A DNA stretch of 64,000 nucleotides from an uncultured Saprospiraceae bacterium. GTDB taxonomy: Bacteria > Bacteroidota > Bacteroidia > Chitinophagales > Saprospiraceae. The position numbers and the translations under genes are program-made. Under the pieces are notes generated by a model. That model searched no databases and was not told where the DNA came from. It saw only the letters and a list, made by a program, of their open reading frames with translations. Of this stretch, positions 8,778-18,753 are shown piece after piece; within the stretch, counting starts at the first letter, position 1; the number at the start of each line of letters is the position of its first letter. The stretch is taken from NCBI GenBank assembly GCA_937981555.1, contig CALJOK010000043.1, positions 1 through 64,000 of the forward strand. The letters are read 5' to 3'.

Positions 8778-10136
8778 ATGAAGCTACAAAAATTAAACAC
8801 TTTTGCATTATTTCTATTTTTTATCCTTTTTAATAGTTCCACTTTAATTGCTCAAAAAACTACAATCCAAGGTCGTGTTTTATTGGATGGGGGAGAAAAT
8901 GCGCAAGGTGCATTAATCACATTACAAGACAGTTTATATGATGTAGTAAATGAAAATGGCGAATATTTTTATGAACTCGATGTGCGATTAAAATCGTATC
9001 ATTTTTTTATTTCGTATTTGGGTTATGAAGTTTTAGATACGACTATTTCAAATAATTCACCCAACAGTTTAACATTCGACTTTTCCTTAAAAAAGAAAAT
9101 CAACGAAGCTCCTGAGGTTATCGTAACCGAAAAGAGGGAACTAAATTTATTTAAAAAAAATAACTGGACGATCTTAGATATGGTTCTGTTCGAAGGATCT
9201 TTTTTTTTGATAGCTATTGAAAAGGGAAAGCGATATTTATTTAGATATGATAAAGAGGGGATGTTTTTGGAAAAACAAAAAATGAAGAAAATTAATTCTT
9301 TTGATATTAGTTGTTTTGGGAGTTTATATGTGATGGCTAAGGTGAGTTGCTTTCAACTGAAAATAGAGGAAGAAATAAAAGTAGAAACAGAAATGCCTAT
9401 TTCCGAATTTAACGAAAAGTTGAAACCATGTATCGCATTTTATGATTCTAATGTGATTTTCAAATCTTTATCGAGACATAATAAAATGAAAAGATATGTT
9501 CGAATTTGGAATAAAGGAGAACGAAAAACTATTGCAAGAATCATTGATGAGCAAGCTGCAAAATTAGCTAGAACTAGTTATTATAAAATCATAGGCGCTT
9601 ATAACCAAGCTATCGCTTACCCAGATGAAAATAGTATAAACTATGCGTATGGATCTGAACCAGTTAACATCGTAGCGGATGGGACATGGGATGGTGATCT
9701 TACTCGATTAATAGTTAGTAATGCCCTTCAGCAGATGGTATCTAATTTTTTAAATGTTCAATCTAGGCCGATTCATGTGTTGGATTTTTTTTATGAAGGA
9801 AAATTATATCTGGTTGATTATGTGAATCAAGAGTTTTTAAGTTTTGATGCAAGAAATGAATTTTTAAAAGAAAAAATAAACTTTGATTTTGATTGGCAAA
9901 TTAAGTTAGAGGTGTTGTCTTCCAAATCAAATGAAACCGTTTTTTTCTATGCAAAAAATGATATTTATGAATTTGAAATGATTGATGTTGGACTTCAACT
10001 TGTTAAAGTTGCTTCTATCCCAGATGAGCTTTATTTTAATAAAATAGTGGGTGTTGATGACGATTTTGCTTATGTACTTGGGCAAGAAGATAGGATTAAT
10101 CCAAAAATGGTGGTGAGGAGATATGCTTTGGATTGA
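8778..10136 (+). CDS. Secreted protein with carboxypeptidase-regulatory-like domain
   Basis: The 452-residue product has a signal peptide (TFALFLFFILFNSSTLIAQ). Residues about 24-110 resemble the carboxypeptidase regulatory-like/CarbopepD_reg fold: TIQGRVLLDGGENAQGALIT, a turn with NENGEYFYEL and the strand ISYLGYEVLDTTI. The remaining 340 residues are beta-rich with repeated aromatic/Lys strands and could form a propeller-like domain, but I do not recognise it. No T9SS C-terminal domain is visible. A TTG at 8757 opens the frame seven codons earlier, but ATG 8778 places the signal peptide correctly. Confidence 0.6.
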   Translation: MKLQKLNTFALFLFFILFNSSTLIAQKTTIQGRVLLDGGENAQGALITLQDSLYDVVNENGEYFYELDVRLKSYHFFISYLGYEVLDTTISNNSPNSLTFDFSLKKKINEAPEVIVTEKRELNLFKKNNWTILDMVLFEGSFFLIAIEKGKRYLFRYDKEGMFLEKQKMKKINSFDISCFGSLYVMAKVSCFQLKIEEEIKVETEMPISEFNEKLKPCIAFYDSNVIFKSLSRHNKMKRYVRIWNKGERKTIARIIDEQAAKLARTSYYKIIGAYNQAIAYPDENSINYAYGSEPVNIVADGTWDGDLTRLIVSNALQQMVSNFLNVQSRPIHVLDFFYEGKLYLVDYVNQEFLSFDARNEFLKEKINFDFDWQIKLEVLSSKSNETVFFYAKNDIYEFEMIDVGLQLVKVASIPDELYFNKIVGVDDDFAYVLGQEDRINPKMVVRRYALD

Positions 10137-10347
10137 TAAGGTCAATCATGAATAGCATATTTAAGACTCATTTGTATCAGACTTTGAAAAGTTTAATAAA
10201 GATTGATCGTAACACTTAATAGTTTTTTCCAATCATAAATACTATGTTTTTTTCTTTAATAAAAACAATCTCCTTTTCTCATTGTTATGTACTTTTACCT
10301 GATCATAATTTTTTATAAAAGATAAATCCGTAAACATTTTACATAGA

Positions 10348-11835
10348 ATGAAGCAAGCAAAAACATTAGGAGAACTTAAGGCGACTAAATACCAACCTAA
10401 ATCAATCAAGGAAGAATTGAGAGCTAACTTGATTAAAAAATTGCAAAAGAAAGATACCATTTTTGAAGGGATCCTTGGGTTTGAGGATACTGTTTTGCCA
10501 GATTTGGAAAGAGCAATTTTATCCAAACATAATATTTTATTGCTAGGATTGAGAGGTCAAGCGAAAACTCGATTGGCTCGGTTGATGGTAAAATTGCTCG
10601 ATGAATATGTACCTGTTGTGGCGGGAAGTGAATTGAATGATGATCCATTGGCGCCAATTTCAAGATTTGCTTTTAATCTTATTGCCGAAAAAGGAGATGA
10701 TACTCCGATCGAGTGGTTGCACAGAGAAGATAGATATGTGGAAAAATTAGCAACGCCAGATGTAAGTATTGCTGATTTGGTCGGTGATGTTGATCCAATT
10801 AAAGCAGCGACGTTGAAATTACCTTATTCAGACGAGCGAGTAATTCATTTTGGATTGATTCCACGTTCGCACCGATGTATTTTCGTGATCAATGAGTTGC
10901 CTGATTTGCAAGCGCGAATTCAAGTTTCGTTATTTAATATTTTGCAAGAAGGGGATATGCAGATTCGAGGATTTAAGTTGAGATTACCTTTGGAAGTGCA
11001 ATTTGTTTTTACTGCCAATCCAGAAGATTATACTAATCGAGGAAGTATTATCACACCGTTGAAAGATAGAATTGAAAGTCAAATTTTGACGCACTATCCA
11101 AAGACAATGGAAATTGCTCGAACGATTACCAGTCAAGAAGCTAACCTAGCAGAAGAGCAAGAGAAAAAAATTGAAGTACCTGAAATGATGAAAATGTTGA
11201 TGGAAAGAATTTCATTTAAAGCTCGGGAAAGTGAATACATTGATGAGAAAAGTGGAGTCTCTGCTCGATTGAGTATTTCAGGTTACGAAAATTTAGTGAG
11301 TACTGCCGAGCGACGGATGTTGATTAATAATGATAAAAAAACTAGGGTACGAATATCTGATTTTTGGGGCGTGGTGCCGGCGATTACAGGAAAGGTGGAA
11401 TTGGTTTATGAAGGCGAACAAGAAGGGCCATATAATGTAGCAATGAAATTAATGTCTGCTGCGATCAAAGATGAATTTGTGGTTACTTTTCCTAATCCAG
11501 AGACATTAAAAAAGGGTCAAACGACTGATCCTTATGGCACTATTCGAGCTTGGTTTTCAGGAGGGAATGAAGTGGACTTTCTAAATGATATGGGAGAAAA
11601 AGAATTTAAAAAAGAAATAGAAAAAGTAGCCGGATTGAAAAAATTCGTGGAGCAATTTGGTTTGCCCAAAGAGGATCTTTATACCTACATGGAATTGGTT
11701 TTACATGGTTTAGCTGCGTTTAATATTTTGAGTAAAGATTACTTGGAATCGAGAATGTCCTTTACTGATCCATTGGCGAGTATGTTTGATGATGACGAGG
11801 ATGGTGAGGATAATCCATTTGGTAATTTTAACTAA
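10348..11835 (+). CDS. MoxR/Mg-chelatase-type AAA+ ATPase
   Basis: The 495-residue protein carries an AAA+ core. Walker A is LLGLRGQAKTRLAR (about residues 68-81); Walker B is the variant CIFVINELPDLQARIQ, in which Asn-Glu replaces Asp-Glu, as in the branch of magnesium-chelatase-like ATPases I know with INELPDL. FTANPEDYTNRGSIITPLKDR holds sensor 1 and the arginine finger region. Such ATPases usually remodel a partner together with a von Willebrand A protein, but no VWA gene is adjacent here. The C-terminal 30 residues are strongly acidic (FDDDEDGEDNPFG). A bidirectional terminator follows at 11874-11910. Confidence 0.82.
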   Translation: MKQAKTLGELKATKYQPKSIKEELRANLIKKLQKKDTIFEGILGFEDTVLPDLERAILSKHNILLLGLRGQAKTRLARLMVKLLDEYVPVVAGSELNDDPLAPISRFAFNLIAEKGDDTPIEWLHREDRYVEKLATPDVSIADLVGDVDPIKAATLKLPYSDERVIHFGLIPRSHRCIFVINELPDLQARIQVSLFNILQEGDMQIRGFKLRLPLEVQFVFTANPEDYTNRGSIITPLKDRIESQILTHYPKTMEIARTITSQEANLAEEQEKKIEVPEMMKMLMERISFKARESEYIDEKSGVSARLSISGYENLVSTAERRMLINNDKKTRVRISDFWGVVPAITGKVELVYEGEQEGPYNVAMKLMSAAIKDEFVVTFPNPETLKKGQTTDPYGTIRAWFSGGNEVDFLNDMGEKEFKKEIEKVAGLKKFVEQFGLPKEDLYTYMELVLHGLAAFNILSKDYLESRMSFTDPLASMFDDDEDGEDNPFGNFN

Positions 11836-11873
11836 TCTTTTTAAAAGACAGATAAACCAGAAGGTTGGTAATT

Positions 11874-11910
11874 AAAAAAAGCTCAGGAATATTATTCCTG
11901 AGCTTTTTTT
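11874..11910. terminator. Bidirectional terminator between convergent genes
   Basis: Perfect 10-bp stem GCTCAGGAAT/ATTCCTGAGC with a 3-base loop, preceded by seven A and followed by seven T, so it can serve both the ATPase gene and the exporter gene. Confidence 0.9.
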
Positions 11911-11956
11911 GAGGGATTCAAATTTTGAATTACAATATTTATTAATTAGCAATTTA

Positions 11957-12919
11957 TCAATTCATATCGTCAGTCTGTCCTCTGACAGGGAGTGGAACGA
12001 TCGATCTGTCTTCTGACAGCAAAGCGGTCTTCTTCCTCCTTGACCATCCAAATATTAATAATCCAAAAATAATAACTCCTCCTCCAACCAGCTGAATTGG
12101 AGTAACTATTTCCCCAAAAGGAAAAGCAGTCAGAACTGTAAAAAGTGGAATCAAATTCATATACAAAGAAGATTTAGTTGCACCCAAAACTACCACACCT
12201 TTATAAAAGAAAGCATAAGCGACACCAGTACCTAAAATTCCCATAAATAAGATACTTCCCCAAAATGCAAAATCTGTTGGAACTTCTGTTGAAATTAATT
12301 CAGGCAGGGAGCTTAATATAAATAGAACCAAAGCAATCAAAGAGGCAAACGAAGTTGTCACAATTGAATCCACGTGCGATAAATTCTTTTCAATAATTAC
12401 TTGAGAAAGTGAAAAAACAATTGCCATCATCAAAATATAAAAGTCTCCTTCTGCAATTTTTAAATCGAGTAATTGAGCCAAATTACCTTTGACTAAAATA
12501 ATCGCCACACCCAAAAAACTAATCAAAATGGCTAACCATTGAAGTTTAACTAATTTTTTTCCCATCCATAAAAAAGCTAAGATGGCAGTAAGAATCGTAC
12601 TTGTTGCAATAATCAAAGAACTATTGATCGCACTCGTCGTGGTAAGTCCTTTGTTGAAAAAATAGATGGTGAGAAAGAAACCAAAGAAACCCGTTAAAAA
12701 AATATTCCACCAATCTGTCTTGGAAAACTTTGTAGGAAGTTTAGGTGATTTATATTGAACCCACATGATTGGGAAAAGTATTAGTACTCCAAAGAAAAAT
12801 CGAATGGCAGCAACAGCCATAGGGGAGTAGTACTCCAAGGCAATTTTAGCCATATGAAAATTGACTGCCCAAAAAAGCATGGTAAAAATTACGAGGAGTG
12901 TAATGATTTTTTTATTCAT
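11957..12919 (-). CDS. EamA/DMT-superfamily transporter
   Basis: The 320-residue integral membrane protein has about ten hydrophobic helices in two homologous halves. The first half contains the EamA hallmarks FWAVNFHMAKIAL and AAIRFFFGVLILFPI; the second half contains VIIEKNLSHV and GILGTGVAYAFFYKGVVVLG. It probably exports a metabolite or amino acid; the substrate is not predictable. The C-terminus is unusual: the last 20 or so residues (LSEDRSIVPLPVRGQTDDMN) are encoded by DNA carrying two copies of CTGTCnTCTGACAG, suggesting that a dispersed palindromic repeat has been captured into the coding region. Confidence 0.85.
   Translation of the reverse strand: MNKKIITLLVIFTMLFWAVNFHMAKIALEYYSPMAVAAIRFFFGVLILFPIMWVQYKSPKLPTKFSKTDWWNIFLTGFFGFFLTIYFFNKGLTTTSAINSSLIIATSTILTAILAFLWMGKKLVKLQWLAILISFLGVAIILVKGNLAQLLDLKIAEGDFYILMMAIVFSLSQVIIEKNLSHVDSIVTTSFASLIALVLFILSSLPELISTEVPTDFAFWGSILFMGILGTGVAYAFFYKGVVVLGATKSSLYMNLIPLFTVLTAFPFGEIVTPIQLVGGGVIIFGLLIFGWSRRKKTALLSEDRSIVPLPVRGQTDDMN
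11975..12019. repeat. Pair of CTGTCnTCTGACAG palindromes inside the DMT gene tail
   Basis: CTGTCCTCTGACAG (11975-11988) and CTGTCTTCTGACAG (12006-12019) are near-palindromic copies spaced by 31 bases. They encode the C-terminal tail of the transporter and are not expected in a membrane-protein core. Confidence 0.55.
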
Positions 12920-13052
12920 TTATTACGATATTTGGATGTCCTTTTTCTCCAATGAAATAAGTGTTAAACCTACAAAATCCTTTTATGTTTTTTCTAAAAA
13001 AAAAAAATGGAAATAGGAGAAACAACACTACCTAATTTGTAAATTATTTTTT

Positions 13053-13475
13053 ATGAAAAATACGATCTTGTTTTTAGCTCTGGCATTTTTGATGTCATGT
13101 AATTCAAACTCCAACTCGAGTTCCACTCAAAAAAAACCTCCTGCAAAAGAGGAAGAAAAAACGCCTATCGAGCAACCAACCACCAAGCCAACTCCTATAA
13201 AAACGGATCGCATTTTTGAAGGAATGTATTCCTACATGGCTGATGCGAACATGTTTGTTTCTTGTGATCAAAAAATAAAAATGCCTGTAGAAATGAAAGG
13301 CAAATATTTGAATTTGGAGAGGCAATATTTACGTACAGTAGATGGAGGAATTGAAGTATATGTAAAGTTAAAAGGTTATGTCAAAAAAGTTCCAGCCATG
13401 GAAGGCGACAAAAAGATAGATGCCTTCATCCTAGAAGAAATATTGGAATTGACGAAAGATAAAAAATGTCCTTAA
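13053..13475 (+). CDS. Lipoprotein with NlpE-C-like domain
   Basis: The 140-residue protein has a lipoprotein signal (NTILFLALAFLMSC, lipobox L-M-S-C) and a low-complexity Ser/Asn then Lys/Glu/Pro linker to about residue 50. The folded part contains FEGMYSYMADANMFVSC, PVEMKGKYLNLERQYL and an acidic C-terminal strand. This resembles the OB-like C-terminal domain of NlpE/copper-homeostasis lipoproteins (a YMADA...C opening followed by an L-E-x-x-Y-L strand), assigned from memory. It is expected at the inner face of the outer membrane or on the surface. The gene is followed by a terminator shared with groEL. Confidence 0.6.
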   Translation: MKNTILFLALAFLMSCNSNSNSSSTQKKPPAKEEEKTPIEQPTTKPTPIKTDRIFEGMYSYMADANMFVSCDQKIKMPVEMKGKYLNLERQYLRTVDGGIEVYVKLKGYVKKVPAMEGDKKIDAFILEEILELTKDKKCP

Positions 13476-13482
13476 AAATAGA

Positions 13483-13518
13483 GAGACTATTGATATGAAA
13501 ATCAATAGCCTCTTTTAT
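13483..13518. terminator. Terminator between lipoprotein gene and groEL
   Basis: AGAGACTATTGAT (13483-13495) pairs with ATCAATAGCCTCT (13502-13514) with one mismatch and is followed by TTTT. It lies between convergent stops. Confidence 0.7.
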
Positions 13519-13553
13519 CTATAAATGATTTGCTTTCCAGCTAATCATTTTTA

Positions 13554-15215
<1,662 letters not shown>

Positions 15216-15283
15216 TTAATTAAAAATAAATGATCGCAACAATTTTTTGAAAATAGACAATCTCCATTTTCATTTAATTGTTT

Positions 15284-15547
15284 TTACAAAATGACTAAAA
15301 TGTCATCTTCTCTCATGATCAAATAATCTTTTCCTTCGTGGCTGATTTCTTGGCCTGAATATTTTCCATAAAGGACAACATCACCTTTTTTTACCGTCAT
15401 TTTGTGATCCTCTTTTCCAGGACCTACAGAAATAACTTTTCCACGTTGTGGTTTTTCTTTAGCGGTGTCAGGAACGATAATTCCTCCTTTAGTAACTTCT
15501 TCAGCAGGAGCTGGTTGAACTACTACTCTGTCGTTAATTGGTTTCAT
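15284..15547 (-). CDS. groES: 10-kDa co-chaperonin GroES
   Basis: The 87-residue protein matches GroES along its length. It opens with the usual LxDRVVV strand ([13 protein letters not shown]), has the mobile loop [17 protein letters not shown] that contacts GroEL, and the GKVISVGPG and [10 protein letters not shown] strands, ending REDDILVIL. It caps the GroEL ring. It is the first gene of the groES-groEL pair. Two small symmetric elements lie upstream (15589-15639), and the nearest perfect TAnnTTTG box on this strand is at 15736-15729. Confidence 0.98.
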   Translation of the reverse strand: MKPINDRVVVQPAPAEEVTKGGIIVPDTAKEKPQRGKVISVGPGKEDHKMTVKKGDVVLYGKYSGQEISHEGKDYLIMREDDILVIL

Positions 15548-15588
15548 ACTACAGTAATATGTTTAGTTTAGAAAAATTGTTTAATGCG

Positions 15589-15639
15589 ATGAAACATAAA
15601 GTTTCATGGTTACGTGTACCCTTTATCAGATAGTGTACC
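15589..15639. promoter_or_regulatory. Palindrome and direct repeat upstream of groES
   Basis: ATGAAACATAAAGTTTCAT (15589-15607) is a perfect 7-bp inverted repeat around a 5-base spacer. GTGTACC occurs twice as a direct repeat (15614-15620 and 15633-15639), 19 bases apart. Both lie 40-90 bases before the groES start and are candidate operators. No known regulator site matches. Confidence 0.4.
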
Positions 15640-15728
15640 ATTTGGAATTTACTGCCAAAATTGCTGATTTGAAAAGCCAAAATTTCGGGTTTGGATTTTC
15701 AAAAAGAACTACCTGACGAAAAGGCACG

Positions 15729-15736
15729 CAAAAGTA
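15729..15736 (-). promoter_or_regulatory. Candidate -7 box for groES-groEL
   Basis: Read on the minus strand the bases are TACTTTTG, a full match to TAnnTTTG. No good -33 TTG is found at the expected distance, and six fixed bases in AT-rich DNA occur often by chance. The implied leader is about 180 bases. Confidence 0.3.
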
Positions 15737-15819
15737 GTTTTTTTTTAGGAGAAAGAAGGATTGAATACTTATTTTTACAATGGATTTAAACTTTAATAAT
15801 TGTAAATTGTAAAAGAAAA

Positions 15820-16572
15820 ATGAGGAATATTTTAGTGTTATTTTTTACTGTATCTAATTCAATTTTAAGCTTTTGTCAAAATCCAATTGAAGGAACTTGG
15901 GTAAATCAAAATTTATTTCAGGTTGAAATAAACCCAAAAGAAAATAATTTCACCATTTCAACTAATCAAGTTTATAAAGGAGCTGTTCTTGGATTAAATT
16001 TAGTTTTGTTAGATTCTACTTCAAATGGAATATATCAATTTACCATCAATAAAATCACAAAAGATTCTATTCTTCTTTCGCCTCAAAATATATCCACCGA
16101 TCTAATTTGGGGTAATCAGAAGTTTTATAAAAAATCCTTTCTCGAAAATCAATTTGAGGATTTTGAGAAACTTACGATGATATATCAATCACATAATTCT
16201 TGTCCGACTTGCTCAGAGGAAATATTTGAGATAAGTAATGATGGAATGTTTAGAATAAAATTCAGATCAGCTGGGACAGGTTTGATAAAAGTAGTGGAAG
16301 GGAAATTACATGATTTAGATTTAAAGACATTCAAAAAGTTAGCTCAAAAAAGCCTTATTCATAAATATCCTCTTTTTGATTTATCGAATCGATTTGTTTT
16401 TACAGATTCAGATATTTATTATTTTTCAATTCATGTGAATGGTGCAAATCGAGAAAGTGGATTCCAAGGAATTCCTCCAAATAGTAAGGAGTTAATTTAT
16501 TTTCTTTTGAATATTGGAGAACTTGCTGAGCTTAAAACGATTGATGAAAATTATCTATTTGAAATAAGGTAG
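15820..16572 (+). CDS. Secreted protein of unknown function
   Basis: The 250-residue product has a signal peptide (RNILVLFFTVSNSILSFCQ). The first half is a small beta-rich domain beginning NPIEGTWVNQNLFQVEI, resembling lipocalin/DUF-type 'GTW' openings. The second half starts YQSHNSCPTCSEEIFEISND and contains a Cys-x-x-Cys pair and a following Asp-Gly strand; this resembles the DUF6438 pattern (Cys-Pro-containing turn then I-x-x-D-G), but the match is loose. No T9SS tail. Flanked by the groES upstream region and the LytTR gene, with no obvious operon. Confidence 0.55.
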   Translation: MRNILVLFFTVSNSILSFCQNPIEGTWVNQNLFQVEINPKENNFTISTNQVYKGAVLGLNLVLLDSTSNGIYQFTINKITKDSILLSPQNISTDLIWGNQKFYKKSFLENQFEDFEKLTMIYQSHNSCPTCSEEIFEISNDGMFRIKFRSAGTGLIKVVEGKLHDLDLKTFKKLAQKSLIHKYPLFDLSNRFVFTDSDIYYFSIHVNGANRESGFQGIPPNSKELIYFLLNIGELAELKTIDENYLFEIR

Positions 16573-16609
16573 GAATTTCGAATATTAGATTTTACAAAAA
16601 GAAACTATA

Positions 16610-16699
16610 CTAGTTCCCGCCTGATTCTAAACCAGAAGGAATAGCTCCACCGCCACCTGTAATTAATGTAGCAACTAGGGCTAGAGGCCATTCCACCGT
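16610..16699 (-). pseudogene. SecG-tail-like remnant
   Basis: On the minus strand an open stretch of 29 codons between TGA (16700-16702) and TAG (16610-16612) reads VEWPLALVATLITGGGG, then AIPSGLESGGN. SecG in this window ends IAAIVAGGGGPVSSGLESAG. Over 54 aligned bases (16622-16675 versus 23926-23979) I count 42 identical. It has no start codon. It is either a decayed partial copy of secG or the tail of another lost gene with the same ending. Confidence 0.45.
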
Positions 16700-16750
16700 T
16701 CATGTTTTTTCAATGGAGGCGGTTCCAGCGGGAGGCAATCCCTCCACCCT

Positions 16751-17515
16751 TTACTTATCATTACCAGAGTTCAAAGATGAATTCCTTTGAATGGTTAGGA
16801 AAAAACTTTTTCTATAACTTGATCCAATTGGAAGTGACTTGTTTTGGATTACCAACGAATTACCATCAATTAAATCTATTTGGTTGATGTTGATAATATA
16901 AGATTTATGAATTCGAATAAACTGATTGGAGGGTAGATTTTCCTCTAATGTTTTTAAATTTTGTAAAGTGATAATTTTTTCTTCTTTGCAAAAAAATTGA
17001 ACGTAATTTTTCAATCCTTCGATGTATAAAATATCATTTATAAGTAGCCTGTGAAATTTATTTTTAGCATCACCTTTTAGAAAGATATGGTCGGGAATAT
17101 TTTGTTGAACCTGTTCTTCTTTTGAAATAAAACTAGGAATGGAAATTTGTTTTTGTTGAACTTTGGTAACAGCTTTTAAAAAGCGATCGAAGGAATAGGG
17201 TTTTAATAAATAATCTTCCACTTGATAATCATAACCATCCAAAGCGAATTCTGAATACGCAGTCGTTAAAATAACAGGACATTTTTTTCCAATAATCTCA
17301 AGTAGCTGCAAACCCGTTAGGCCATCCATTTGAATATCTAGGAATAGAATATCTACAGGTTCACTCAGCAATATTTCCAATGCTTCCCAGGGTGAGGTGG
17401 TTGCTTTTTTTAATTCTAAAAAAGGTGTTTTTTCAATATAGAGATTTAATATTTTTAAGGCATGAGGTTCATCATCAACAGCTAAGCATTGTAAAATATT
17501 TGAAGACTGATTCAT
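16751..17515 (-). CDS. LytTR-family response regulator
   Basis: The 254-residue protein has an N-terminal receiver domain (about 8-125). It includes the acidic pair in LAVDDEPHAL (Asp14/Asp15), the phosphoacceptor Asp60 in VDILFLDIQMDG, the Thr switch in ILTTAYSEFA and Lys in YLLKPYSFDRF. The C-terminal LytTR DNA-binding domain (about 150-250) shows HIFLKGDAKNKFHRLLINDI, ILYIEGLKNYVQFF and FIRIHKSYIININQI. LytTR regulators bind pairs of direct repeats near promoters. The start codon overlaps the stop of the histidine kinase gene by ATGA (17512-17515), so the two are translationally coupled partners. Confidence 0.95.
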   Translation of the reverse strand: MNQSSNILQCLAVDDEPHALKILNLYIEKTPFLELKKATTSPWEALEILLSEPVDILFLDIQMDGLTGLQLLEIIGKKCPVILTTAYSEFALDGYDYQVEDYLLKPYSFDRFLKAVTKVQQKQISIPSFISKEEQVQQNIPDHIFLKGDAKNKFHRLLINDILYIEGLKNYVQFFCKEEKIITLQNLKTLEENLPSNQFIRIHKSYIININQIDLIDGNSLVIQNKSLPIGSSYRKSFFLTIQRNSSLNSGNDK

Positions 17516-18516
17516 AATTGTATTTTCATTGTTACATGAAATCTATTGTTGGTTTCCGTAATATTCAATTCATGTTTTGATGGGTATAATAATTCTAAAC
17601 GTCGTTTGACATTTTGTAAACCAATTCCACTTCCTGGGTCTTTTTTATGTTGATTAATAATATTGTTGGAGTGGAATTCTAAATGCTTATCTTCTACTTT
17701 TAATAGAATAATTAATGGGTTGTTTTTGTCAGAAACGACACCATGTTTAAATGCATTTTCAATAAATGGAATTAAGAGTAGTGGTTCAATTTTTTGATTT
17801 AATGCATGCCCTTCCACTTTCATATCAACAAAACATTTTCCCTCAAAACGATTGTTAAAAATACTGATATAATTTTGCAAAAGCTTAATTTCTTCTGCGA
17901 TAGTTTTTGATTCGTCTTTTGAACTTTGAAGAGAGTATCTTAAAATATCCGAAAGTGTTAAAATATTATTTGCCAAATTTTGATCTACAATAAATGCTTC
18001 GGTATATAGATAACTCAAGGTGTTAAAAAGGAAATGTGGATTTAATTGACTGCGTAAAAAATCCAATTCAGCTTTCTTTTTTTCTTGTTGCAATTCTGCT
18101 CTTTGACGATCCAATTCATTTTTGTTTTCAATTAAAAAAACGATTGCACTTGTTGCAATTGGTGGAATCGCTCTATAGTAATTATCGTTTACATAAAAAT
18201 TAAAATCTTTTATTTTATAATTATCAATACCTAGTGTTATTTCTAATAAAATTTCTTGAACAAAAAAACGAAAACCAATAAAAAAAGCAACTCCTAACAA
18301 TATGAAAACAATAAATAAAATAAAATCTTTCCGTTGCAAAACCTTTTCCCAAACTAAAAAATAGAACAAATAAAAAACTGTTGCTGATATTAGAATGAAT
18401 GAAGTATTTAAGATAATGGATTCATAGACATAATCCTTTTCAGAATATGAACCCCAACCATAATAGATGAAATAAAGTATCCAACCGAGAAAATGAAAGA
18501 ATAATTTTTTATCCAT
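17512..18516 (-). CDS. LytS/YehU-type sensor histidine kinase
   Basis: The 334-residue protein has four hydrophobic helices in the first 130 residues (such as ILISATVFYLFYFLVWEKVL and FILFIVFILLGVAFFIGF), then a short coiled linker. The His_kinase domain of the LytS family follows, with phosphoacceptor His161 in LRSQLNPHFLFNTLSYLY. The ATP-binding domain contains LLLIPFIENAFKHGV (N box) and GSGIGLQNVKRRLELLY (G box). It senses an unknown signal in or at the membrane and phosphorylates the overlapping LytTR regulator. The kinase start lies 237 bases from the divergent outer-membrane barrel gene. Confidence 0.95.
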   Translation of the reverse strand: MDKKLFFHFLGWILYFIYYGWGSYSEKDYVYESIILNTSFILISATVFYLFYFLVWEKVLQRKDFILFIVFILLGVAFFIGFRFFVQEILLEITLGIDNYKIKDFNFYVNDNYYRAIPPIATSAIVFLIENKNELDRQRAELQQEKKKAELDFLRSQLNPHFLFNTLSYLYTEAFIVDQNLANNILTLSDILRYSLQSSKDESKTIAEEIKLLQNYISIFNNRFEGKCFVDMKVEGHALNQKIEPLLLIPFIENAFKHGVVSDKNNPLIILLKVEDKHLEFHSNNIINQHKKDPGSGIGLQNVKRRLELLYPSKHELNITETNNRFHVTMKIQL

Positions 18517-18641
18517 TTTTTTTATTTGAAAAGGTACAAAAACCTTTTAATTACTATTTTTTTTTTACACAAATCTATCATTTTGTTACACGAACTATTG
18601 ATTATATGGGATGACTTTGCCATTCCTTTTGATGGCTCATG

Positions 18642-18669
18642 TTGTCCTTTTTTCGAAGGTGGTTGTCCT
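18642..18669. promoter_or_regulatory. Direct-repeat operator candidate, possible LytTR site
   Basis: GTTGTCCT is repeated exactly at 18642-18649 and 18662-18669, a 20-base period. The bases after each copy are also T-rich and nearly alike. Paired direct repeats spaced about two helical turns upstream of the -33 box are the usual arrangement for LytTR regulators. The site lies 33 bases before the promoter candidate at 18703. Confidence 0.5.
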
Positions 18670-18702
18670 ATTTTTTTTTTCAATATGCAAAAACACTTCA
18701 TC

Positions 18703-18733
18703 TTGCTGACATATTTAACGAATCATATTTTTG
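18703..18733 (+). promoter_or_regulatory. Bacteroidota-type promoter of the barrel gene
   Basis: TTG (18703-18705), 20 bases, then TATTTTTG (18726-18733): a full match to the -33/-7 consensus TTG-N(17-23)-TAnnTTTG, 20 bases before the start codon. Confidence 0.6.
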
Positions 18734-18753
18734 TAAACTTAAAAATAGATAAA

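Noticed and set aside
15548-15819. CIRCE element upstream of groES
   Set aside because: I looked for TTAGCACTC-N9-GAGTGCTAA and found no match, even with mismatches.
16702-16887. Plus-strand 61-residue open frame
   Set aside because: It overlaps the 3' end of the LytTR regulator gene on the other strand and has no domain or start context.
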